From contig OY755251.1 of assembly GCA_963576725.1 (NCBI GenBank), positions 39,192,048 to 39,256,047 on the forward strand: a stretch of DNA of 64,000 bases, read 5' to 3'. How positions within the stretch are numbered: the first letter of the stretch is position 1; every line of letters starts with the position of its first letter. Of this stretch, positions 1-10,892 are shown one piece after another. A model generated the notes under the pieces. That model worked only from the letters and a program-made list of their open reading frames with translations, did not search any database and was not told the origin of the DNA. The DNA is from Azorinus chamasolen. Lineage: Eukaryota > Mollusca > Bivalvia > Cardiida > Solecurtidae. A program made the translations under genes and the position numbers.

Positions 1-178
1 AAACAGAAAAGACCCAGATCAGACGGCCCCTCTATTTGCTTATGAAATTATAGTAGCTCTGGCTCTAGGGTTTCTGCCAATACCAAAACTTCATGTGTGC
101 ATATGCCACTATAAAACTATAGCTAATAAATGTTCATGGTGCCATTATTCTTACATGAATATACAACAGGGGAATAAA
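1..178 (+). mobile_element. H1 hairpin MITE, left part outside window
   Basis: The window opens inside the central palindrome (AAACAGAAAAGACCCAGATC). The H1 right arm follows, ending near ATGAATATACAACAGG. The left terminus lies before base 1. Confidence 0.7.
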
Positions 179-308
179 AGACAGGTAGAACAATTCCTGC
201 AGCAGCATTGTGCATCAGTGTCAGTATGCGCTTAGCAGTCCCTTGTCTTATTCATAAAGTGGTCAGTGCAGAGAATGTCTACTGCACTGTAGATCGGAAC
301 ACATTTAT

Positions 309-562
309 TTAACTCTTTACTCTATAAATACAACCCGCCTTTCTACGCCTTTGCAAACAGAGTAGATCCGGGCCAGACGACCCCTGTAGGAGCCGTCTGA
401 TCTGGGTCTGCTCTGTTTGCTTATGAAGTAATATAGATATGATTCTACAGTTTCTACTACGGCCAAAATTCCCGATGTCCATGTGCTATTATAACAATTA
501 ATCTAATTAATATTCATGGTGTCATTATTTCTTATATGAATATTCATGAGATAAATCGTTAA
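309..562 (+). mobile_element. H1 hairpin MITE, complete
   Basis: Bounded by TTAACTCTTTACTC and its inverted counterpart ATTCATGAGATAAATCGTTAA. A roughly 65-bp palindrome centred near 388 starts GCAAACAGAGTAGATCC and closes GGTCTGCTCTGTTTGC. Its final TTAA is also the first TTAA of the next element. Confidence 0.85.
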
Positions 563-740
563 CTCTTTCACTGCCAATAGCGAACTAGTGACCTACTTTA
601 CAAGCAGATTGGCTCCAGATAGGATACCGATTTATTACAGGCTTCAAAATGTTTAATACTGTGATTTTGTATTTTTTAAATAAGAAAGGGAAAACATGAA
701 ATGATAATTGAAGCAGACGACAAATCTTGCAGCCAACAAT
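559..740 (+). mobile_element. H3 MITE, decayed
   Basis: Begins TTAACTCTTTCACTGCC on the TTAA shared with the preceding H1 copy. It carries a worn TTGGCTCCAGATAGGATACC core and the H3 right-arm motif TTGAAGCAGACGAC. The right terminus is not clear. Confidence 0.5.
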
Positions 741-754
741 GCTTGGCACCGATA

Positions 755-985
755 AAGCTAAACCTTCCCCTCATATTTTCACGCGTTTGCAAACAGAGAA
801 GACCAAGATCAGACGGCTCCTATAGGAGACTTCTGATCAGGGTCTGCTCTGTTTGTTTATGGAATGCAAATATCTTAATTTAAAATTTCTACTATGGTGA
901 AAAAAATCCCTTTTCATGTTCCATTTTACTGATTCTAATGAATATTAATAAGGCGATAAACTATTGAATAAACGCTAAACAAGTA
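755..985 (+). mobile_element. H2-like hairpin MITE, decayed
   Basis: The left arm CCTTCCCCTCATATTTTCACGCG leads into the palindrome at about 789-862. The right arm resembles H2 (CATGTTCCATTTTACTGATT) and both termini have diverged. Confidence 0.6.
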
Positions 986-1318
986 AATTGTTAAAACCAG
1001 TTACCTTTATGTAGCTATCCTTTCTCCCATTGGATCTGATATTCTAGTTTCAGTTTAAATCCTCACTTTAATCCGTATTGTCAGTGATCAGTCATAAACA
1101 TAGAGATTTCAATATACTGTTCTGTACATAGTGCCTCAGATTATACCGAGTTTTATACCTACTCTGACACCACGTGACTGACGTATTTAACCCTAATTGT
1201 GCTGATCAAATTACTATGCACTATAAAACTCTATCGCTGCCATGTATTGTCACCTGCAAAAGTTAAAAACTACACTCTTCTTTGTTTAAATCCTTTCGTT
1301 AAAACATAACCACATAAT

Positions 1319-1409
1319 CAAACAGTTTGGATCCTAATGATTTACTCGGCGTCTCATCTGGATCAAAACTGTTTGCACATTCGCCAATGAGCAGCGAAAG
1401 AGTTAAATG
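1319..1409 (-). mobile_element. H3 hairpin MITE fragment
   Basis: Palindrome AAACAGTTTGGATCC/GGATCAAAACTGTTTG followed by the H3 terminus GCAGCGAAAGAGTTAA. Confidence 0.6.
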
Positions 1410-1419
1410 TCCTGTTTAG

Positions 1420-1670
1420 TTAACCATTTCCCTGTACTATATTTATCTAATAGTTCAATACCTACTGCACATTGATGGATAAAACAGATATAATGAAATA
1501 TGGAAGGTGGGACATTGTGGCCATTTTTAGGATCTAATGAAACAGATCTATCAAATTCCATTAGCAAACAGAGTACACCCAGATCAGACGGCTCCTATAG
1601 GAACCGTCTGATCTGGGTCTACTCTGTTTGTAAATACGTGAAAACACGTTTATATGAGGGAAAGGGTTAA
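1420..1670 (-). mobile_element. H2 hairpin MITE, complete
   Basis: Runs from TTAACCATTTCCCTG to GAGGGAAAGGGTTAA in reverse orientation. The near-perfect 70-bp palindrome at 1563-1632 is centred on CTCCTATAGGA. Confidence 0.85.
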
Positions 1671-1982
1671 ACTAAAATATATTTCTCTACGTGACTACAC
1701 TTGAGCTTCAAGCAGGTTAGATGTCCAGTACGATTCAGGACATCTGATCACGATCTACTACAGCCTGTAGCATATACTAGTGGTTTGGTACAGCGTTCAT
1801 CTTTTGAGCAAGAGGCCGCGGGTAGGATCTCCATCCGGGTCATACAAAAGTCTTGAACCAGGACTCTCATGTCTCTACGGCTTAACGTTAAGCATACGGT
1901 ATATAGTGACTGGCTGTCACATTGGCACAATGTGGTGTGCGTTAAAATCCCGCCCTGCAGCATTGCTGTACACACTGCCTTG

Positions 1983-2230
1983 TTAATATTTTTCCTGTTC
2001 TATTTTTATTACAAATTTCAATACCTTTATATTTATTATAACCATAATGGTTATAATGAAATATGTAAGGTGGAACATTGTAGCCATTTTAGAAACTAAA
2101 GAAACAGATCTATCGAATTCCATTAGCAGAACAGACCCTGATCAGACGGCTCCTACAGGAGTCGTCTGACCTGGGTCTACTATGTTTGCAAATGCTTGTC
2201 ATTGTGTTTATATGAAGGGGGCATATAAAG
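1983..2230 (-). mobile_element. H2 hairpin MITE, one end decayed
   Basis: Starts TTAATATTTTTCCTGTTC. It has the H2 inner arm (GGTTATAATGAAATATG) and a palindrome near 2127-2192. The far terminus has decayed to GGGGGCATATAAAG. Confidence 0.7.
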
Positions 2231-2603
2231 TATCAGATATATCATTGAGGCCGTTTGTGGTTCTGAATGCCCAGCCACGATTACTCATTATGACATAACA
2301 CCTTATTTATAATCAGCTCTCTACCGGCGATTTTATGATAACTTTTTTCAAACATTTTTGCTCCAGATCATCGGGATTCGGATTCAAACTGTTTATTACT
2401 CTGATCGTGTTTCCTGAAATATGTGAAGAATTCACGTACTTTGAACATTGAAGCAGACGAACATACTTGCAGACGACAATATTTGAAACCAACAATATTT
2501 GCAGACAATTGCTCAGGCGTGCAAAAGGCAAAACAACCAGCCACTCATTACCCTTAAACTAAACTAGGTCGGTATCGTATGTATTTTACTGCATTTATTA
2601 ATA

Positions 2604-2815
2604 CAGCAGAACATGTCTTAAGCGGTCATTCATTTATTGAACATACGAGTCTTAAAAAGCATGTGGTTTCTTAATGCAGGGCAAAAGTAAAGCTCCTATA
2701 GGAGCTTTCTGCTTTACTTTTGCCCTGCATTAAGCTGCTACCTGCCTTATGATCAGACCCATAATTATACCTCATTTTGATAGCCGCTTAAGACAAGTTC
2801 TGCGGTACATACCGG
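2604..2815 (+). mobile_element. M1 hairpin MITE
   Basis: Outer inverted repeats CAGCAGAACATGTCTTAAGC / GCTTAAGACAAGTTCTGC are flanked by TA. The core palindrome reads AATGCAGGGCAAAAGTAAAG and its complement. It belongs to a TA-target, Tc1/mariner-style MITE family by TSD. Confidence 0.75.
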
Positions 2816-2904
2816 GTTGTCCGCATTTACACATTGCCGTTACAAGTAAATATAAAGCATAACCTCGTTATTCTAAAGTGTAAATAAAACAGAATTGAGA
2901 ACTT

Positions 2905-2996
2905 TCTGGGCAGGTGGCTGCTTAATGCAGGATGAAAGTCTCTGCATAACGAAACTTTCTGCATGGCTTTCATCCTGCATTATGCTACTCCATGCC
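2905..2996 (+). mobile_element. M1 MITE interrupted by an H2 copy
   Basis: The core palindrome (AATGCAGGATGAAAGTCTCT with complement ACTTTCTGCATGGCTTTCAT) ends abruptly at CCATGCC, where the H2 element starts at TTAA. Remnants probably continue after 3238. Confidence 0.6.
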
Positions 2997-3237
2997 TTAA
3001 CCCTTTTCTTCATATAAACGCGTTTTCAAGCATTTGCAAACAGAGTAGACCCGTATCAGACGGCTCCAATAGGAGTCGTCTAATCAGGGTCTGCTCTGTT
3101 TTCTAATTGACTTATTATTTTTCACTTTCTAAAATGGCTACAACATTCCACTGTTCATATTCCATTATAACTATTTCGTCCATGAATATTCAGTAGGTAT
3201 AGAAATTTGGAATAAACACAGAACAGGGAAAGGGTTT
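2997..3237 (+). mobile_element. H2 hairpin MITE inserted in M1
   Basis: TTAACCCTTTTCTTCATAT to GAACAGGGAAAGGGTTTA with a central palindrome at about 3036-3103. It sits at the TTAA that M1 copies normally carry after their core (CCTTAAAG). Confidence 0.85.
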
Positions 3238-3415
3238 ACTCGATGTTACTTATTTCAGTGTTCGGATGATCCAGGTATTACTGTGCGCAACAACAAATTG
3301 GTTGCATGTCTAATTAAATTCAAGTAGTTTTCGGTGACAACTGCTGGACGCCTAAATACACGTGTCAATAGATATCATAATAAACGATTCATTACCTAAT
3401 CGCGAGCTTAATTCT

Positions 3416-3625
3416 TTAACTCTTTCGCTGTCAAATAGTATTGTTTGAAAATGTTCTCGTCTGCTACAATTTTTGTTTGTTTATTTTCTCCCATTTTTTA
3501 AAAAACAAAACGCAGTAACAAACAATTTTGATCCTGATGAAACGCCGAGCTACTCGGGGTCTCATCTGGATCCAAACCGTTAGCATATGTAAGCACATAT
3601 GCGACATTGGCAGTAAATGGGTTAA
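3416..3625 (-). mobile_element. H3 hairpin MITE, complete
   Basis: Starts TTAACTCTTTCGCTGTC and ends GGCAGTAAATGGGTTAA. The palindrome AAACAATTTTGATCC ... GGATCCAAACCGTT lies near 3507-3585. TCGTCTGC near the start shows reverse orientation. Confidence 0.8.
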
Positions 3626-3903
3626 TCCGTTGTTAGCTAATTATTATGATCACTGGCAAGAAGTTTGTGTCTACTGATCCCGGTGATCCGGTGTCTGGTC
3701 AGGATCACAACTGTTCGCTATTTGAAAGAAGACATAATTATGATTAGTTGAACCTGTCGGATGAAGTGCAAAATTGAAGCAGACGAGGGGTTTGAGCAGA
3801 AAACACGTTTAAAAACGGATAAAGCTTGCCACGGTTTCTGAACAAGATAATTCAAGCGTCTTCAATACCGGAGAGACGACCGAAATACCGTCATTATATT
3901 CTT

Positions 3904-3997
3904 TTAACCCCTTCCCTTATATAAACGTGTTTTCATGCATTTGCAAGTAGAGTAAACCCAGATCAGATGACTCCTGTAAGAGCCGTCTTAAACCGGC
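3904..3997 (+). mobile_element. H2 hairpin MITE, truncated
   Basis: TTAACCCCTTCCCTTATAT and a worn palindrome ending GAGCCGTCTTAAACCGG. The element stops at the CT microsatellite. Confidence 0.65.
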
Positions 3998-4002
3998 CTC
4001 TC

Positions 4003-4041
<39 letters not shown>

Positions 4042-4064
4042 CCTCTCTCTCCCCCTCTCTCTCT
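3997..4064. repeat. (CT)n microsatellite
   Basis: About 65 bases of nearly pure CT dinucleotides with a few C interruptions, directly abutting a truncated H2 MITE. Confidence 0.95.
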
Positions 4065-4331
4065 TACTTTTGGCAGTTAAAGGTGTGAAAACTGCAGGTT
4101 AAAGCTGTCATAAAGCCATACAAAGTTGAACTTTTAAGTAGTTCATGGTTTGAATATTTACTAAAAATCACAAATCTTTGGAAACATGTGATTCGTTCTG
4201 TATCGAACTGTCTAAACGTATTAAATTTAATAAAAACTGAATCAAAACCAACTCGCTCCGTATACTTCTGCATACGACCCTTTACTTAATCCGAATTAGC
4301 ATATGAAAGACTAGTTCACCCTAGGGCTCTG

Positions 4332-4567
4332 TTTTACGGTCTCGGGACAAGCCTTTTCACGCCTGTATAAGCAAAGCCGACCAAAATCAGTCGGCTCTTC
4401 AGAGGGTCTGCTCTGTTTGCTGATAAAATAATATAGATATAATTATTGGGTTTCTGCGATGCCAAAAGAAATATGTTCATATACCATCTCAAAAATTCGG
4501 ATAGCATACGAGCGTATATGCATGATGCCATATACATTGTATAAATAATAATGGGGTAAATGGTTAA
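4332..4567 (+). mobile_element. H1 hairpin MITE, decayed
   Basis: The palindrome arms AAGCAAAGCCGACC and GGGTCTGCTCTGTTTGC are unequal. The right arm has TAATATAGATATAATTATTGG and ends ATGGGGTAAATGGTTAA. Confidence 0.6.
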
Positions 4568-5740
4568 ACACTGATAATACGTGTAGGCTTGACGGTCACC
4601 CTCGCGTTGTATGTATAAATAAGCAACGTTTCACCGTCTACATTGTTTACTTAAATCATGTTTCTGCATTCAATCCTATTTCTCCGCATTCACATTCTCC
4701 ACCATATATAAGCATTAACGCTTTGGATTCCGAAAAAGGGGGTTGGTTCATCAGTATGCAGCGATAGAGTCCATTCACTATTAAAGGTATACGTGTTTTG
4801 AACGGTAAAGAGTGCAAAGCCTAAGAAGAGGACTCATCTAGAATCTGGATATGCAATCATCTTCTGAAAATTAAATATTCAAACAGTAACAAACAGTACT
4901 GTCGTGGTACTATTCTACTTTAACACATGACACCAGTAGGTTATAGTGACGGCATACACTATGGTTCAGAGCGGAAGTCCCTACAATGAACACATATTTT
5001 CTATAACATATAATAAAACTTGGTATTTTTATGCTCAATTATTATCGTGAAGAGTGTCAATTTAACTCATATTATATCGAAAATTGACCCTGTGGAACAA
5101 AATAAACCTATTTCATCAATATTTAAAATGTTTGTTCTACAACAAAGTATTATTGGCCTTTTCCGCTCAAATTTTCCGCGTTTTGCCAATGATCAACCGA
5201 TCCCTCCATTGCTTTTCTCGGAAGTGGTCGGAGAACACATACGAAACCCGATTAAAACTGAAACATCGGGGAATAAAAGCGGGATCGTCGATATCAAACA
5301 CATGGATGTTTTGTCATTTTCAACGTTTATTGGATAGGTTTTCATGCGATATTTCAGCATATAAAAAATGAATTTTGTATATTTTAGGTATTTCTGAAAC
5401 ACGTCGAATGTAGAGACTTCCCTTTTCGCCTTCACATTAAGTGGTTTAAAGTGACATCATCACGATTTCACATTTTAATGGGCTATAGTGACACTATATA
5501 CATGTACATTTGTCCCTACTTAGTGGTTTACAGTAGACTCCTGTAGCGCGGCCTTTGGTTGTATAAAGGACATCTCACACTGCTGTTGTACGTTCAATCC
5601 AAAACGCTCCCGTCATCGTCTTGTGTCATAAAATCGTTGTGCAACCTTTGCAGAAAAATCACAGTTTGGAACGATAGAAACTAAATAATTGATTGTATAG
5701 TACACATTTATTAGTTTAATCACTTGAATATTGCTTATTT
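4568..5740. other. No feature recognised
   Basis: AT-rich spacer. Short open frames exist (for example 5020-5337) but lack domain-like sequence, splice support or codon structure that would make them credible genes. Confidence 0.5.
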
Positions 5741-6190
5741 CCTTACTTCACGTATACGCCTTTAACGGCTTTGCAAACAGAGTAGACCCAGATCAAACGA
5801 CTCTTGTGGAAGCAGTCAGGTCAGGATCTGATCTGTTTACTGAGGAAATCATAAAGATCTGGTTCTACAGTTTCTGTCATGCCCAAAACGTCCTGTGTTC
5901 ACATACCTTTCTAAAAATCATTTAACCCATTCCCTCCTAGACTATTTTAGACCCAACCTCTTTGAATGAATCTACCGAAAAGGAGCATTAACTAACGAAA
6001 CGGAGAATTTTAGAATTGTGTAGTTGTGAAACCATTGTGATAAATAGAGCATTTGCTCTATTTATCACAATGGTTTCAATAAACGAGTTTTACAGAGGCG
6101 CAAAAAGGCGTCAATAGGAGTGAACGGATAATAGACATCCACGATGGCATTATATCTTACATGAATATTCATGAGGTGAGGGGTTACACA
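5741..6190 (+). mobile_element. H1 MITE split by H5 insertion
   Basis: The left H1 half runs 5741-5920 (CTTACTTCACGTATACGCC, palindrome 5771-5840). The right half resumes at about 6133 with CACGATGGCATTATATCTTA and ends GAGGTGAGGGGTTAC. An H5 element fills the gap. Confidence 0.7.
5921..6132 (+). mobile_element. H5 hairpin MITE nested in H1
   Basis: Starts TTAACCCATTCCCTCC. The perfect core palindrome at 6030-6079 is built from GAAACCATTGTGATAAATAG and its complement. It ends near GGCGTCAATAGGAGTG. Confidence 0.75.
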
Positions 6191-6415
6191 CATTAATGCT
6201 TTGCTTACTAAACTATATACATGTATTGGCTGACCTACATGTAATAATCCGTTTCCACGACGCGTTCTATACGCTTATGCTATTGCAAGGTAATGTATGG
6301 CTTTATTTTGTCACTATAATTATGCATCATATAGAACATTATGTTTGCCATACACAGATAAAATAACATTAATAACATTGTTTATAAGCAATCGGCATGT
6401 ATACAAATATATATT

Positions 6416-6848
6416 ATTATCCTCCCAAGTTGACCTGAGACTCGATTAAATTTCGACGTGTTTATCGGGATTGTTCGTAATACTCTGTGACAAAACATAG
6501 CAAACCAAAAGCCGGTAATAATCATGTTCCACGAGGATTGTACAGTAAAACCCCTCTAATATGACCACTTAATGAATAAACATGACTGTCTTTATAAGCA
6601 GATGGTTGCTTAATGCAGGACAAAAGTTATGCAGAAAGCTCCCACAGGAGCTTTCTGCATAACTTTCGTCCTGTATTAAGGTACCACCTGCCTTTGCCAC
6701 TGTGAATTATGCCCCCTTTTGCTGGTCGTATTAGAGGAGTTTTACTGTATTTTTATAGCGCATTCTTATACCTTCGGAAATTTATTCGAAGATTACCGAC
6801 GATAATACACGGAATATGCATGAGTTTCATGTCAAATTGGTAGGATAA
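6416..6848 (+). mobile_element. TIR element F1 with nested M1 MITE
   Basis: Termini ATTATCCTCCCAAGTTGACC and its inverse GTCAAATTGGTAGGATAAT. Without the M1 insertion the element is about 226 bp and matches copy F2 at 7410-7636. Confidence 0.8.
6543..6747 (+). mobile_element. M1 hairpin MITE with TA target duplication
   Basis: CAGTAAAACCCCTCTAATA to its inverse TATTAGAGGAGTTTTACTG, flanked by TA on both sides. The core is AATGCAGGACAAAAGTTATG plus complement. The uninterrupted F2 copy gives an empty site. Confidence 0.9.
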
Positions 6849-7111
6849 TAGCAAGAAGGATTGACATGTCGTTTTTATTTATAGATGACCCGTAGATTGG
6901 GATCATAATACCACTATTGTATTATGCTCAGCATTGCACTATTTGGTTTAATCACCACAATGTATAGGCAATCGGACTTCGGGTCTAACCAACTGCACGA
7001 GCTTCACGAGAAATTGACTCGTCAATATAAGCAAACCCCTTTTGTATAGAATGGAATAGTTTGGAAAAAACAAATTTATAAATAAAAACGACAGGTCACT
7101 CCTACTTGCTA
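6849..7111 (+). mobile_element. TIR element E1
   Basis: 263-bp MITE with about 38-bp inverted termini starting TAGCAAGAAGGATTGACATG and ending ACTCCTACTTGCTA. The interior has no coding capacity. It abuts F1. Confidence 0.85.
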
Positions 7112-7123
7112 ATACCCACATAT

Positions 7124-7387
7124 TAGCAAGAAGGAGTGACCTGTCGTTGTTATTTATAGATGACCCGTAGATTGGGATAATACCACTATTGTATTAGGTG
7201 GGCTCAGCATTGCACTATTTGATTTAATCACTACAATGTATAGGCAATCGCACTTCGGGTCTAACTAATTGCACGAGCTTCACGAGAAATTGGCTCGTCA
7301 ATTTAAGCAAAACCCTTTTGTATAGAATGGAATGGTTTGGAAAAAAACAAATCTATAAATAAAAACGACAGGTCACTCTTATTGCTA
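7124..7387 (+). mobile_element. TIR element E2
   Basis: A second copy of E1 in the same orientation, 12 bp further on. Termini TAGCAAGAAGGAGTGACC / GGTCACTCTTATTGCTA. It is over 90% identical to E1 by eye. Confidence 0.85.
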
Positions 7388-7409
7388 ATATATACAATTA
7401 TACATACAT

Positions 7410-7636
7410 ATTATCCTCCCAATTTGACCTGAAACTCGATTAAGTTTCGGCGTGTTTATCGGGATTGTTCGGTATAATCTGTGAGAAAAAAATAGCAAAC
7501 GAAAACCGGTAATATTTATGTTCCACGAGGGTTTTATTCTTATAGCGCATTCTTATACTTTCGGAAATTTATCCGAAGATTACCGACGATAATACACGGA
7601 ATATGCATGAGTCTTAGGTCAAATTGGGAGGATAAT
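7410..7636 (+). mobile_element. TIR element F2 (empty-site copy)
   Basis: Termini ATTATCCTCCCAATTTGACC / GGTCAAATTGGGAGGATAAT. It lacks the M1 insertion present in F1: the sequence runs straight from CCACGAGGG to TTATAGCGC. Confidence 0.85.
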
Positions 7637-7779
7637 TCATCTGAGCTTCAATAAATATTTATTTATCTACACGTATTATGAAAATGCTATTTTGAATATT
7701 GAATCAAACACTGCCCGATCAAAATAAAACAGTTTACATGTCGACTATTGAAATGATAGTACAAAATTAGTTACTAGAT

Positions 7780-8720
7780 CATGAGAAGGATTGATGGATA
7801 GTGGTCAGAGCTCGCTGGATGACGGTCAGGCGATCAGGCGGTCAGGATTCGCTGGATAATAGTCGAGATTCGCTGGATGTGGACGGCACTCGAAGGATGA
7901 CTGCCAGGGCTCGCTGGATGGCGATCAGGACTCAATTGGTGGTATTTAGGGCTCACTGGGTGGTGGTCAAGAGTCTCAGGACTCGATGGATGATAGTCAG
8001 GACTCACTAGGTGGTGATTAGGACTCGATGGATGGTGGTCAGGACTCACTAGGTGGTGATCAGGACTCGATGGATGGTGGTCAGGACTCACTAGGTGGTG
8101 ATCAGGACTCGATGGATGGTGGTCAGGACTCACTAGGTGGTGATCAGGACTCGATGGATGGTGGTCAGGACTCACTAGGTGGTGATCAGGACTCGATGGA
8201 TGGTGGTCAGGACTCACTAGGTGGTGATCAGGACTCGATGGATGGTGGTCAGGACTCACTAGGTGGTGATTAGGACTCGATGGATGGTGGTCAGGACTCA
8301 CTAGGTGGTGATCAGGACTCGATGGATGGTGGTCAGGACTCACTGGGTGGTGATCAGGACTCGATGGATGGTGGTCAGGACTCACTGGGTGGTGATCAGG
8401 ACTCGATGGATGGTGGTCAGGACTCACTAGGTGGTGATCAGGACTCGATGGATGGTGGTCAGGACTCACTAGGTGGTGATCAGGACTCGATGGATGGTGG
8501 TCAGGACTCACTAGGTGGTGATCAGGACTCGATGGATGGTGGTCAGGACTCACTAGGTGGTGATCAGGACTCGATGGATGGTGGTCAGGACTCACTAGGT
8601 GGTGATCAGGACTCGATGGATGGTGGTCAGGACTCACTAGGTGGTGATCAGGACTCGGTGAATAGTGGTCAGGACTCACTGGATGGTGGTCAGGACTCGA
8701 TGAATGGTATAGTCAGGAGA
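7780..8720. repeat. 42-bp minisatellite
   Basis: About sixteen near-identical 42-bp units (GACTCGATGGATGGTGGTCA plus AGGACTCACTAGGTGGTGATC) at 8010-8660, with degenerate flanking units. Because 42 is divisible by three, both strands stay open: the minus strand reads a 14-residue SPDHHPSSPDHHLV repeat and the plus strand MDGGQDSLGGDQDS. No signal peptide, splice sites or conserved domain argue for a gene. Confidence 0.95.
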
Positions 8721-8841
8721 CGACAGGTGGTGGTCAGGGTTCACTGGTATAAGGTCTGGACTCGCTGTTTAGTGGTCAGGATACGATGGGTGGTGATTGA
8801 CACATCCCCTCTGGCTTTTGATATCATCACATGTCTATATA

Positions 8842-9051
8842 TTAACCCTTTATCTGCTATGAGCGACCTGACTGGCATTTACAAACAGCTTGGATCCAGA
8901 TGAGACGCCGAGTAACTCGGCATTTCATCAGGATCCACGCTGTTTGACACTCGGTCAACTGTTTCTCAAAAGCTTGAAAGAATTGGGTGTAAGAAAAAAG
9001 AAAACGATCACAGTTTGAGCAGACATCATTTTTGTGGCGGGCCAAACCCTT
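8842..9051 (+). mobile_element. H3 hairpin MITE
   Basis: TTAACCCTTTATCTGCTATG, palindrome AAACAGCTTGGATCCAGATG / CATCAGGATCCACGCTGTTT, then GAGCAGACATCATTTTTG and a worn terminus CCAAACCCTTA. Confidence 0.75.
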
Positions 9052-9094
9052 ATCGCTCTGAAAAAATATGTCTGTCTAAACGGTTGCATTTTTT

Positions 9095-9237
9095 ACTTAC
9101 TTCTGTGTCTTGCAATCGGGTGACAAACTGTTGACCGAATGTCAAACAGTCTGGATCCTGATGAGACGCCGAGTTACTTGACATCTCATCTGGATCCATT
9201 CTATATGCAAATGCAAGTAAAGTCATGCTTAGGGGTT
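9095..9237 (-). mobile_element. H3 hairpin MITE, left part lost
   Basis: Palindrome AAACAGTCTGGATCCTGATG / CATCTGGATCCATTCTATA, terminus GCTTAGGGGTTAA. Confidence 0.65.
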
Positions 9238-9259
9238 AAATGTTCTAAATTACCCAGTC

Positions 9260-9422
9260 TTAACCCTTTCCTCCATGAATATTCATAAGAGAAGTAATGA
9301 TGTCATGGATATTAATTGTATTAATTTGTTACAGCAGCACTAGCCTGATCAGACTCCTTCTGATCTGGGTCTTCTCTGTTTTCAAAGGCGTAGAAATGCG
9401 TATTTATGGAGTAAATGATTAA
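9260..9422 (-). mobile_element. H1 MITE, internally shortened
   Basis: TTAACCCTTTCCTCCATG to TATTTATGGAGTAAATGATTAA in reverse orientation. Much of one palindrome arm and the inner arm is deleted, leaving CTGATCAGACTCCTTCTGATC. Confidence 0.7.
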
Positions 9423-10030
9423 GTGCATCTACTAGCTAGGTCACCAATTATTGTGGCTTGAAATCTCATGAAACGACCATTGTTTTGACAGACATCTGTC
9501 ATGTAGATCTATAATAAGCTAAACTAAAATGTGTATTAAACGCCTCTGTCTCGGTCTCAGCGCCGGTTGGGTAGGAGTGAGAACCATCGGCAAGTATAGG
9601 TGAACAGTCTTGTAGTAGTGTAAAGGCAACAGGCTGGTCAAGCTGACCGTGCCATCAAAACTGACCAGGTATCTACGCTGTTGTTCTACCTTTGTATTTC
9701 CTCACTCTGTGTGCATAATATGAGTCATCTTGATCTGAAAAAAAAATGAGAAACATCTAGTTGGTACCTTCCCCGAGTCATATATTCTATTTGTCATATT
9801 TACAGAACACAGAATATTTTATTTTACATAAACGTTTAGTTTCTTGTCACAATCTAGGGTGTACAGAACTATATGGCACGTTCAAAAGTGCATGGTCTAA
9901 AAGAAACATACTTGCAGAGACAAACCATTTGCAAATTTCATGATGATATGATCACACAGATTCCGATTCTGAATTTAGTTTGGCGAATATATGAACGGAG
10001 AACATCTTTAATAGGAAGAACAGTGGCATA
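9423..10030. other. No feature recognised
   Basis: Unassigned AT-rich spacer. No open frame or repeat structure convinced me here. Confidence 0.5.
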
Positions 10031-10034
10031 GACA

Positions 10035-10475
10035 AGATCCATTTATTGCTTACCCTTGAGATCCATTTATTGCTACCGTTGAGATACGTTTATTGCTGCC
10101 ATTAGGATGCATTATTGCTATCTGTAAGATACATTTACCGGTATTGCTACCTTTAAGATACATTTATTGCTACCTTTGAGATACATTTATTGTTGCCATT
10201 AGGATACACCATTGCTAGCTGTACGATACATTTATTGCTACCTTTGAGTCACAACATTTATTGCTATATTTAGGATACATCTACATGTATTGCTACTTTT
10301 GAGTCACAACATTTATTGCTATTTTTAGGATACATCTACATGTATTGCTACTTCTCAGACACATTTATTGCTAACTGTAACATACATTTGTTGCTACTTT
10401 TAATATGCAACTGGTAAGATTAATTTATTTCTACCTTTCAGATCATGTATTGCCATCTGTCAGATGCATGTATTG
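10035..10475. repeat. Degenerate ~24-bp tandem array
   Basis: Around seventeen diverged units of the type TTTATTGCTACCTTTGAGATA, with ACAT linkers and variable spacing. Confidence 0.8.
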
Positions 10476-10481
10476 CCACAT

Positions 10482-10709
10482 TTAACCCATGCTCTCATAT
10501 GCTAGTTTTAGACCCAACCTCTTTGATTAAATATACCGAAAAGACGCATTTACTAGGGTAAAGGAACATTTTAAAAATGTAGTTTTGAAACCATTGTGAT
10601 AAATACAGCATTTTGCTCCTGTGGAGCAAATGCTCTATTTATCAAAATGGTTTCAAAAAGTGACCTTTACAGAGACGTCATAAGGCGTCAATATGTGGGA
10701 ATGGGTTAA
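10482..10709 (+). mobile_element. H5 hairpin MITE, complete
   Basis: TTAACCCATGCTCTCATATG to GTGGGAATGGGTTAA. The core palindrome GAAACCATTGTGATAAATA ... TATTTATCAAAATGGTTTC lies at 10586-10655. Confidence 0.85.
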
Positions 10710-10892
10710 TAATGATGCATATTTTACACCTATCTTATGTAAATATTGTCACGTGTAAGATGCATGTAGATTAATTAAGAAGCAGATTAATGCTGTAGTT
10801 ACATGGATGCAAGTTAAATTCTGATGACACACAACGTTTAGTCTTCAATCACACAGATATGAACTGACAAACGATTTTAAAAGATTTGGATA

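Noticed and set aside
5020..5435. 105-, 95- and 80-codon frames near 5.0-5.4 kb
   Set aside because: Overlapping frames on both strands, no domain, no splice support.
7834..8679. 281-codon minus frame of SPDHHPSSPDHHLV repeats as a gene
   Set aside because: It is explained by a 42-bp minisatellite. The opposite strand is equally open and there are no gene signals.
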